A program made the translations under genes and the position numbers. The notes beneath the pieces are model-generated. The model was not told the origin of the DNA. It searched no databases and was given only the letters and a program-made list of their open reading frames with translations. DNA of 64,000 bases from VRUE01 sp963819755 (GTDB lineage: Bacteria; Actinomycetota; Thermoleophilia; Solirubrobacterales; 70-9), in assembly GCA_963819755.1 (NCBI GenBank), contig CAWFXB010000002.1, positions 620,001 through 684,000 of the forward strand, written 5' to 3'. The number at the start of each line of letters is the position of its first letter. Within the stretch, counting starts at the first letter, position 1. This document shows positions 49,816 through 56,425 of this stretch, in pieces.

Positions 49816-51010
49816 GGGCCGCCCGCCGGACGGCGAGCCAGCGCCGCATCGCGCTGAGCACGCGCAGCGGTCGGGTCAACCTCCAGCTGGCGGTGGCTTC
49901 GTACTCCGCCGCCGTCTCTTCGGCCCGGCGCTGTGCCCGGGTCGCCACCTCCATCGCCTTGACGCGCTCCGCCTCGGTCGCGTCGAGGAGGCCGCGCAGG
50001 TGGACGTTCTCGTCCGCCAGGGCGTTGACGTCGAGTCTGGCCCGCCACTCGAGCCGCACCAGCCGGGCCATCTCCTGCATCGGCTCGCGCCGCCGCGGGG
50101 CCGGCGAGGCGAGCTTCTCGAACAGGCCGACGAGCTCCTGTGCGTGGATCGCGGCACGGTGGTGCTTGATCACGAGGTCGTGGTTGACGGGGCCCATCGC
50201 GGCTGAGTAAGCACGAAGGTCCGCGGCTAGATCGGAGCCGTCCAGGGCGCCGTCGGTCGCGCCGCCGGCGAAGCCGTCCGCCTCGATCGCGGCATAGCTC
50301 CGGGCGGTGACCCAGCCGTCGCCGCCTTTCCAGTCGTAGACGTAGACGGCGCGCCCGCAGGCCATCGCCTCGAGCACCGAACGCCCATAGCCGATCACGA
50401 TCTCCACCCCGGCCAGCGCCGGCCTGATGTCTGTGGCGCGGCGAGTGAGGCCGCCGAGTCGCGAGAGCACCAGACCGGCCTCCGCGCACGCTCCTTCCAG
50501 CATCCCCAGGCGATCGGCGTTGGAGTTGTTGCTGAACAGCAGGGCGTGGCGCGGTGTCTCGGCGAGCGCACCTCGCGGGGTGAAGCGCTCGGAGTCGATC
50601 GGCTGGCGCAGGCGGACTATCTCGACATCGGTGGCGAAGCTGCGCATGCGTTCCGCGACGCGATCGTTGAGCGTGACGATCGCGCCCACCATGCCATCGA
50701 GCTGAGGGGGTGCCTGCAGGTCGAATTTGCTGCTGTGGCAGACGAACAGTTGCGGCGTCGACGGGCAGCGGTCGGCAACCTCATAGGACATGCCGGCGTC
50801 CTGGACCAGCGCCGCGTCGAAGTCCCCGTCCACCTTCGCCCCGTCGGCCGTCGCGATTCCCCGCGCGCCGGCAACCTCGGCGCCGCCGCCCGTTTCGTGG
50901 CTGAAGACGACCGCCTCGTGGCCGAGCCGGTCGAGCTGCTCGGCGACGGTAAGCAGGTAGGACTCGCTGCCCCCCAAGCCGAGATGATTGGTGGCGAGCA
51001 GGATCTTCAT
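49682..51010 (-). CDS. GT4-like glycosyltransferase with C-terminal coiled coil and SWRLTRPLR tail
   Basis: This 442-residue protein has an N-terminal GT-B domain (MKILLATNHLGLGGSESYLL) and SYEVADRCPSTPQLFVCHSS. The donor half includes VEIVIGYGRSVLEAMACGRA and VYVYDWKGGDGWVTARSYAA. A coiled coil follows (NVHLRGLLDATEAERVKAME, then RAQRRAEETAAEYEA) and the motif ASWRLTRPLRVL, shared with the small protein at 22018. The last 45 residues are Pro/Gly/Ser-rich and are encoded opposite the end of the asparagine-synthase-like gene, so the true 3' end may have been extended by loss of a stop. It diverges from the PPTase gene. Confidence 0.8.
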   Translation of the reverse strand: MKILLATNHLGLGGSESYLLTVAEQLDRLGHEAVVFSHETGGGAEVAGARGIATADGAKVDGDFDAALVQDAGMSYEVADRCPSTPQLFVCHSSKFDLQAPPQLDGMVGAIVTLNDRVAERMRSFATDVEIVRLRQPIDSERFTPRGALAETPRHALLFSNNSNADRLGMLEGACAEAGLVLSRLGGLTRRATDIRPALAGVEIVIGYGRSVLEAMACGRAVYVYDWKGGDGWVTARSYAAIEADGFAGGATDGALDGSDLAADLRAYSAAMGPVNHDLVIKHHRAAIHAQELVGLFEKLASPAPRRREPMQEMARLVRLEWRARLDVNALADENVHLRGLLDATEAERVKAMEVATRAQRRAEETAAEYEATASWRLTRPLRVLSAMRRWLAVRRAALSRSGRLDPPRAAAPGSDRTTSGRGSAPPSPGGGVEKAPPVRDP

Positions 51011-51052
51011 CTGGCTCTCATCATCTCGCTCTCATAGTAGGCTCGAAGGGGA

Positions 51053-51619
51053 TTGGAGCTGACCTCGCCGATACGCACGCCGATCGCCGAGCTTCATCTG
51101 TGGCGGGCTCGGCTGGACTCGGGCGCATGGCGGACGGCGAGCGACCTGCCGGCCGCGGAGCGGGATCGGGCCACCAGGATCCAGCGCCCAGAAGCACGCA
51201 GGCGATGGGTTGCCTCGCGCTGGTCGCTGCGCGAGGTGCTCGGGCTCTACCTCGAACGTGAGCCGGCGAAGATCGAGCTGCGCTTCGGGAGTCGCGGCAA
51301 GCCGATGCTCACCGGCGACTACGACTCGCTTCGCTTCAACCTCAGCCATTCCGGCGAGCTGGCCCTGATCGCGGTTGCGGGCGAGCATGAGGTCGGCGTC
51401 GACGTTCAGCTGATCGGCGCCAAACCGGCGGAGTTCTACGCAGCCTGGACCCGGCGGGAGGCGGTCGCGAAGTGCCACGGCGTGGGCTTGAGGGTGCCCC
51501 TTCCGGATGCTCCCGTCGCCGTCGCCACCTTTGACGCGGGAGCCGGCTTTGCGGCAGCGATCGCGGTCAGTGGGAACGAAGTGCCACCGCTACGGCACTT
51601 CGTCGCCGAGCCCGGCTGA
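51053..51619 (+). CDS. 4'-phosphopantetheinyl transferase superfamily protein
   Basis: This 188-residue protein starts at TTG. It transfers phosphopantetheine from CoA to a carrier-protein serine. Seen: RWVASRWSLREVLGLYL, the PPTase core FNLSHSGELALIAVAG, EVGVDVQ (metal-binding Asp) near residue 125, and AAWTRREAVAKCHGVG (the WxxKEA-type helix, here WTRREA with Lys later). It is small and Sfp-like. No carrier protein or polyketide/peptide synthetase is nearby, so the target is elsewhere in the genome. The ribosome site AAGGGG almost touches the TTG, which makes the start uncertain. Confidence 0.85.
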   Translation: MELTSPIRTPIAELHLWRARLDSGAWRTASDLPAAERDRATRIQRPEARRRWVASRWSLREVLGLYLEREPAKIELRFGSRGKPMLTGDYDSLRFNLSHSGELALIAVAGEHEVGVDVQLIGAKPAEFYAAWTRREAVAKCHGVGLRVPLPDAPVAVATFDAGAGFAAAIAVSGNEVPPLRHFVAEPG

Positions 51620-51624
51620 AAGTC

Positions 51625-52092
51625 TCAGTAAGTGCCGCCGAGCTTGCGGTGGTCCCAGGTCGCCGTCAGTAGCGGCTTGAAGTGGATCGCCACACGCTTC
51701 GGCGCCTGCGCTTCGAGCGCCGCCTTGGCGTCGCCCTGCACCGAGTCGATCCCCTCGGCGTAGCGCACGGTCAGCTCTTCGGCAAAGCCGATCACCGTCT
51801 CGAAGTCGCGGTGGATCTCCGCCTCGGCCTCGATCATCGCCCCGCGCAGCTCGCCGTACTCGTGGCCAGTCTCGACCAGCAGGGTCGCGCGCGGGTCGCG
51901 TTCGAGGTTGCGCACCTTCTGCGACTTGGCGTAGGTCCAGATCCAGATCTCGCCCCGGCGCGGCACGAACCAGAGCGGCATCGAGTGGGGGAGCCCGCGC
52001 GGCCCGTTCGAGGAGACGATCGCGACCCGCTCCGCGTCGAGCAACTCGAGCAGCTCCCCCTCGCTCAACTTGATCTGGTCGCGGCGGCTCAT
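51625..52092 (-). CDS. PPOX-class (pyridoxamine 5'-phosphate oxidase-like) flavin/F420 protein
   Basis: This 155-residue split-barrel protein has VAIVSSNGPRGLPHSMPLWF, IWIWTYAKSQKVRNLERDPR and ATLLVETGHEYGELRGAMIE, the typical order for PPOX-class F420- or FMN-binding proteins of actinobacteria. RVAIHFKPLLTATWDHRKLG ends the chain. The cofactor and substrate are not determinable from sequence; reduction of small molecules with F420H2 is common in this branch. It converges with the PPTase gene (5 bp between stops) and lies downstream of the GlxA-like gene and its hairpin. Confidence 0.83.
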   Translation of the reverse strand: MSRRDQIKLSEGELLELLDAERVAIVSSNGPRGLPHSMPLWFVPRRGEIWIWTYAKSQKVRNLERDPRATLLVETGHEYGELRGAMIEAEAEIHRDFETVIGFAEELTVRYAEGIDSVQGDAKAALEAQAPKRVAIHFKPLLTATWDHRKLGGTY

Positions 52093-52112
52093 CGACGGGG
52101 ACTCTATGCCGC

Positions 52113-52157
52113 CGCGGTCGAGGTTTGAGCCGGTATGCGCCTCAAACCTCGACCGCG
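52113..52157 (-). terminator. Hairpin overlapping the stop codon of the GlxA-like gene
   Basis: Perfect 17-base arms 52113-52129 and 52141-52157 flank an 11-base loop. In the corrected reading frame the GlxA-like gene ends with GAGGTTTGA, and that end with its TGA lies within the right arm. It is a probable terminator and supports 52142 as the real gene end. Confidence 0.7.
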
Positions 52158-53117
52158 TCCTCGTGTGCGGGACGGAACGAGCGACGGTAGGCGGTGGGAG
52201 TCGTCGCGGTCGCGCGGCGAAAGTGCTCGCGCAGAGAGGCCGCGGTGCCGAAGCCGGCGCGCCAGGCGATCTCGTCGATCGGCAGGTCCGACTCCTTCGA
52301 GCAGGCGCCGCGCCTCGAGCACCCGCTGGGAGAGCAGCCAGCGCAACGGCGTGGTGCCGGTCTCCTCGCGGAAGCGGCGAGCAAAGGTGCGCGGGCTGAC
52401 CGCGGCGTGGCGGGCCATCGCGGCGACGTCGAGCGGCTCGCCGAGGCGCTCGGCCGCCCAGCGACGGGTCGGCTCGAGCGAGCCGGATTCCTCCGCCGGG
52501 GGGCGCTTGATGAACTGCGCCTGGCCGCCCTCGCGGTGCGGCGCGGCGACCATGCGGCGGGCGACGCGCTCGCCGGCGGCAGCGCCGAAGTCGCGGCGGA
52601 CGACGTGCAGGGCGAGGTCGATGCCGGCGCTGAGCCCAGCCGAGGTCATCACCTCCCCTTCGTCGACGTAGAGCGCGGCGGGGTCGACCTCGACGCCGGG
52701 GAAAAGCTCGGCGAGCTGCCGGGCGTGGGCCCAGTGGGTCGTCGCCCGGCGGCCGTCGAGCAGGCCAGCGTAGGCGAGGGCGAAGGCGCCGGTGCAGACC
52801 GAGAGCATGCGGGCGCCACCCGGTGCAGCCGCGCGCAGGGCGTCGAGCACCGCCTGCGGCGGGCGGTCGAGGACGGCGAAGTAGCCTGGGACCACGATGG
52901 TGCGGGCACCGGCGAGCGCCTCGAGGCCATGCCGCGGGACGAGCTCGAAGCCGCTGGTGGTGGCGACCGGAGCGCCGTCAGAGGAGCAACAGGCGACCTC
53001 ATACAGCGGCGTTCCATCAGCGGCCGAGGCGGCGATGAAGACCTGCGTGGCCGCCGTCAGGTCGAAGGCCACGAGGCCGTCGAGACAGAGGGCGACAACC
53101 CGGTGTGGATCGGTCAT
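52142..53117 (-). pseudogene. GlxA-like AraC-family regulator with DJ-1/PfpI domain, single-base frameshift
   Basis: The N-terminal DJ-1/PfpI-like sensor (residues about 1-180: MTDPHRVVALCLDGLVAFDL, TIVVPGYF, SVCTGAFALAYAG) is followed by an AraC HTH pair. The first HTH (VAAMARHAAVSPRTFARRF) is in frame. After RRLLE the frame is lost and runs out in arginine-rich sequence to 52104. The next frame supplies SDLPIDEIAWRAGFGTAASL and REHFRRATATTPTAYRRSF, the second HTH, ending at 52142. One extra A in the AA run at 52296-52297 explains it. Corrected length is about 324 residues, normal for GlxA. It is divergent from the DJ-1 gene at 53188, its likely target. Confidence 0.85.
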
Positions 53118-53187
53118 GGCAGAAATCTATCGAACATTGGCAATCCTGCCACTCGACAGGGGCAGCGCCGAGCGCCAGAATCGAGCC
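53118..53187. promoter_or_regulatory. Divergent promoter region between GlxA-like and DJ-1 genes
   Basis: This 70 bp gap separates the two divergent start codons and must hold both promoters. No dyad that I can defend is visible. By analogy with AraC-family neighbours, the regulator probably binds here. Confidence 0.4.
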
Positions 53188-53817
53188 ATGAAAATCGCAA
53201 TCCTCCTCTTCGAGAAGCTCGCCGCCCAGGACGCCGTCGGTCCGTACGAGGTGTTCCGTTGCGTCCCCGGGTGGGACGTCCACTTTGCCGGCCTGCGCAC
53301 CGGCGAGGTCCGCGCCGAAGGCGGCCTCGGCCTGACCGTCGACCAGACCCTCGATCAGACCACCGAGGCGGACGTGGTGCTCGTCCCCGGCGGGCGCGGC
53401 AGCGACGCGCTGCTCGAGGACGAGACCGTGCTCGCTTGGCTGCGCGAGATCGATGCCACGACGAAATGGACGACCTCCGTCTGCACCGGCGCCCTGCTGC
53501 TCGGCGCGGCCGGCCTGCTGCAGGGCAAACGGGCGACCTCCAACTGGCTCGCCCTGGGCGATCTGGCCAAGTACGGCGCCGACCCGGTCGGCGGCCGCTG
53601 GGTCGAGGACGGCAAGACCATCACCGCCGCGGGCGTGACCGCCGGCATCGACATGGCCCTGCACCTGGTCGGCCGCGAGGCCGGGCCCGAGGTGGCCCAG
53701 GCGGTCCAGCTCGGGATCGAGTACGACCCCGACCCCCCGTTCAACTCCGGTTCCCCTGAGAAGGCCCCGGCGGAGATCGTCGAGCTGGTCACCTCGTTCA
53801 GCCGCACCGCTACCTGA
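53188..53817 (+). CDS. DJ-1/PfpI family protein
   Basis: This protein is 209 residues long from the ATG at 53188; the frame is open far upstream but MKIAILLFEKLAAQDAVGPY is the standard beginning. It is a single glutamine-amidotransferase-like domain with DVVLVPGGRGSDALL and the nucleophile-elbow Cys in TSVCTGALLLGAAGLLQG near residue 97. RATSNWLALGDLAKYG, ITAAGVTAGIDMALHLVG and YDPDPPFNSGSPEKAP follow. This branch includes isonitrile hydratase-like enzymes and uncharacterised stress proteins. The divergent GlxA-like regulator carries a related domain. Confidence 0.87.
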   Translation: MKIAILLFEKLAAQDAVGPYEVFRCVPGWDVHFAGLRTGEVRAEGGLGLTVDQTLDQTTEADVVLVPGGRGSDALLEDETVLAWLREIDATTKWTTSVCTGALLLGAAGLLQGKRATSNWLALGDLAKYGADPVGGRWVEDGKTITAAGVTAGIDMALHLVGREAGPEVAQAVQLGIEYDPDPPFNSGSPEKAPAEIVELVTSFSRTAT

Positions 53818-53948
53818 GGCCTGCCGAGTTGACGCCAAGCCGTCACACAACTTTTTGATTCTGCGCACCACGCGTGCGTCTGGGCGCCCTAGCCTGGCTG
53901 TATGGAGCTCCAAGCGATCCCCACAACGCGACCGCCAGTAGATGGTAT

Positions 53949-53982
53949 CGTACGTACGGATAATACATCTTACGTACGTACG
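53949..53982. promoter_or_regulatory. Twin CGTACGTACG palindromes, putative Phd operator
   Basis: Two copies of the self-complementary 10-mer CGTACGTACG lie at 53949-53958 and 53973-53982, 24 bp centre to centre, around the AT-rich GGATAATACATC, which resembles a -10 region. They are 22 bp upstream of the antitoxin ATG. Phd-type antitoxins autoregulate by binding paired palindromes, so this is a likely operator. Confidence 0.65.
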
Positions 53983-54003
53983 CTTCTTCGACTGGAGGTT
54001 CCG

Positions 54004-54246
54004 ATGGCGCTGACCGCGTCGAAACTACGAGCCAACGTCTACCGATTGCTCGACGAGGTCCTGGAGACCGGCAAGCCGCTCGAGATCGAGCGCAATGGCA
54101 AGCTCCTGACGATCGCCCCCAAGGAAGAGAAGAAAAAAGGGTCGAAGCTGGACAACCTGCCGCGGCGCGAGGGCTTCATCATCGGCGATCCCGATGAGCT
54201 GATCCACATGGACTGGTCCTCGGAGTGGAACCCTGATCCAAATTGA
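54004..54246 (+). CDS. Phd/YefM-family antitoxin
   Basis: This protein is 80 residues long from the ATG at 54004, preceded by GGAGG at six bases; an open frame upstream covers the operator and is not used. MALTASKLRANVYRLLDEVLETGKPLEI is the Phd DNA-binding N-domain (beginning LTASKLRANVYRLLDEVL), followed by ERNGKLLTIAP. The C-terminal part is charged and ends IHMDWSSEWNPDPN, suited to wrapping the toxin. The downstream PIN gene overlaps its last codons. The pair is a probable type II toxin-antitoxin module. Confidence 0.85.
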   Translation: MALTASKLRANVYRLLDEVLETGKPLEIERNGKLLTIAPKEEKKKGSKLDNLPRREGFIIGDPDELIHMDWSSEWNPDPN

Positions 54247-54610
54247 CACCCATATCGTCGGCTGGCTGTATGAGGGTCAGGCAAAGCGGATACCGCGGGC
54301 AATTCGAGCGCGCCTGGAGAAGGAGGCCGTCGCCGTTTCGCCGATCGTCGAACTGGAGTTGACCTACCTTTACGAAATCGGACGGGTCTCCGAACCGGCC
54401 TCGGCACCGCTTTCGACCTTACGACGAGAGTTCGGCCTGCAGATCGCCGACGTATCGCTTGCCGAAGTGGTCGAGGCGGCGATCGGCATCTCCTGGACGC
54501 GCGATCCCTTCGACCGGCTGATTTCCGCCCACGCGATCGTCGCAAACGCTCCCCTGGTCACCGCGGACGAGACCATCCGGGAGCACCTTCCCCTGGCAGC
54601 CTGGGACTAA
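54233..54610 (+). CDS. PIN-domain toxin (VapC-like ribonuclease) with apparent CTG start
   Basis: About 125 residues can be read from CTG at 54233, which overlaps the antitoxin end. The first in-frame TTG at 54359 would remove the N-terminal strand. The upstream part encodes LIQIDTHIVGWLYEGQ, the expected PIN beginning with the first catalytic Asp, and PIVELELTYLYEIG with the conserved Glu. SWTRDPFDRLISAHAIVANA carries further acids, and PLVTADETIREH completes the site. All PIN acidic positions are therefore present only if translation begins at a non-standard codon (CTG or the following ATC). Family members cut tRNA or rRNA. Confidence 0.8.
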   Translation: MIQIDTHIVGWLYEGQAKRIPRAIRARLEKEAVAVSPIVELELTYLYEIGRVSEPASAPLSTLRREFGLQIADVSLAEVVEAAIGISWTRDPFDRLISAHAIVANAPLVTADETIREHLPLAAWD

Positions 54611-54643
54611 GGACCTAAGCCATCGCGACGCTGACCGCGTCGG

Positions 54644-56359
54644 CTATCTGAGCTGGAGTTCGCGCCCCACCCGACCGCCGGGGATCGCGACGAGCAGGTG
54701 CGCCTGGGGGCTTTCGCGACTCGCGGTCAAGGTGCGGCCGTACGCGCCGAGGCCGAGGGTGAAGGTGTGCGACCCACCGCCGGCGAGCTGGAAGGCGCGG
54801 TGGGCGAGCAGGCGCCGCACCACCCTCGTCCTCAGCACGCGCCTGCGCCCGTGGCGGACGACCTGGCGCTGCGGAACCCGGGCGCGAACCAGCAACTGAC
54901 CGGGGCAGGCGATGCCCACCGGCCATTCGCAGCGCACGCTGATCCGCACCTTGTTGCCGGCCGACCTCGTCCTCAGCACGGCGATCGGCACCGGCACGGC
55001 GACCGTGCGGCAGCCGAGCAGCTTGTCCGCGCCCGGCCCGATGTTGAGCGCGTAGACGCAGAGGCGCTGTCTGCCGCTGCCGACGACGGGGAAGCTCGAG
55101 TCGAAGCCGTGCGCCGCGCCGGCGCGCGGGAAGAGCGCGAGCAGGTCGGAGCGTTCCTGGGTCGCGATCGGGCCCAGTTCATAGCCGGAGGCCCCGCCTT
55201 CATCGACCTTGCCGCCAAGGTACGCCGTGATCGAGACCGGCGTCGTCGGCGCATTCGGGTCTATCGCCCAGCCGGAGATCTGCACCTGGCCCGGAGCGGG
55301 AGAGCTGACGAGGTCGAAGCTGCCCCTCGGGTTGTCGCCGGAGGACGTCCCCCCTCCCGCCGTCGCCCCTTCGACGTAGTTGTTGTCGATGTTGATCGTG
55401 ACCCCGCCATAGGTCTCGTCGTGGCCGCCGGCGTACTGGTGGATCCGGTGACCAACCCAGGCCGTCGTCGGCACGTAGGGGTCGGACGCGGCCGAGGCTC
55501 GCCCGTTCCAGTTGGCGAACCAGATCTCATCCGGCTCGAGGTAGGTGGTCCCATACTTGGCGGCGAGGTCGGCGATCCCCGAGGCGCCGCTGCTGTAGAC
55601 GCCGGACTGGTAGCCGAGGGCGTGCAGGCGCGCGGTCCAGGCCGCGAGGAAGGCCAGGGTCGCGTTACTCGCGCTCGAAGTGCGCGAGTAGCTCTCCATG
55701 TCGAAGTAGATCGGGCTGCCTTCGCCGATCCCGGCGATCGCGGCCTGGGCGACCGCGTCGCTCGCCGCTTCGGTCCCCTGGGTCGTGGCGGTGAAGGTGG
55801 AGGTGCTGAGCTTGGCGCAGGAGCTGCAGCTCGAGGTCGGCGCCTGCAGGCCGACGTAGGTCGGGATCAGGCTCCATTCTGCCGCGGTCTGTTCGGCGAC
55901 CCAGCTCGCGGTCAGGTTCGGCTGTGAGCAGCCGCGATTGACGCCGCCGATGTAGACGCCGATCGCCCGGTAGGGCGAGCCAGCCCAGGCCGACATCGAA
56001 CGCTTCGAGGGCGCCGTGCAGGCGTCGAAGCCGAGGCCGGTGTATGCCGCGGTCGAGATGTGGGCTGGCGGGACTCGGCTCGCCTCAGCGCTGGCGCGTG
56101 CCCGAGCCCCGGGATCGACGAGGATCGCCCGCCGCCGTCCCATCGCGCTCGCCGGACAGCGCTGCACGGGTCCCGGCCTGCCCAGGTAGACCGCCTTGCG
56201 GTCCAGGCGCACGCACATGTGGGGACGCTCGGCCAGCCGGTAGACCGGCCAGCCCGCGGGCACGCCGACCTTCTCACCACGAAAGTGGATCGTCTTGGCG
56301 CCGGCGCTTGCAGGCAGAAGCGCCGCAAGCGCGAGCAGGCATAGAGCAACACGCCGCAT
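54644..56359 (-). CDS. Secreted DUF1906 (glycoside-hydrolase-like) protein
   Basis: This 571-residue protein has a signal peptide (ALCLLALAALLPASAGA). A prodomain-like stretch with two Cys residues follows, then the DUF1906 barrel at about residues 100-330: TGLGFDACTAPSKRSM, AIGVYIGGVNRGC, PIYFDMESYS with catalytic-type Asp and Glu, YQSGVYSSGASGIADLA and EIWFANWNG. Family knowledge: DUF1906 is related to GH25-like wall hydrolases (Rv2525c). C-terminal beta-rich domains (about 345-445 and beyond), with a basic segment near 500, may bind the wall. It is a monocistronic gene between the PIN and penicillin acylase genes. Confidence 0.83.
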   Translation of the reverse strand: MRRVALCLLALAALLPASAGAKTIHFRGEKVGVPAGWPVYRLAERPHMCVRLDRKAVYLGRPGPVQRCPASAMGRRRAILVDPGARARASAEASRVPPAHISTAAYTGLGFDACTAPSKRSMSAWAGSPYRAIGVYIGGVNRGCSQPNLTASWVAEQTAAEWSLIPTYVGLQAPTSSCSSCAKLSTSTFTATTQGTEAASDAVAQAAIAGIGEGSPIYFDMESYSRTSSASNATLAFLAAWTARLHALGYQSGVYSSGASGIADLAAKYGTTYLEPDEIWFANWNGRASAASDPYVPTTAWVGHRIHQYAGGHDETYGGVTINIDNNYVEGATAGGGTSSGDNPRGSFDLVSSPAPGQVQISGWAIDPNAPTTPVSITAYLGGKVDEGGASGYELGPIATQERSDLLALFPRAGAAHGFDSSFPVVGSGRQRLCVYALNIGPGADKLLGCRTVAVPVPIAVLRTRSAGNKVRISVRCEWPVGIACPGQLLVRARVPQRQVVRHGRRRVLRTRVVRRLLAHRAFQLAGGGSHTFTLGLGAYGRTLTASRESPQAHLLVAIPGGRVGRELQLR

Positions 56360-56425
56360 CTACCCCCCAACAATTCCATCCCGCGAACGTTTCGGCGAAT
56401 TAAGGCCTGAGCCGCAAGAGAACGC

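Noticed and set aside
53902..54003. N-terminal extension of the Phd antitoxin
   Set aside because: It would translate the operator palindromes, and a strong GGAGG site precedes the ATG at 54004.
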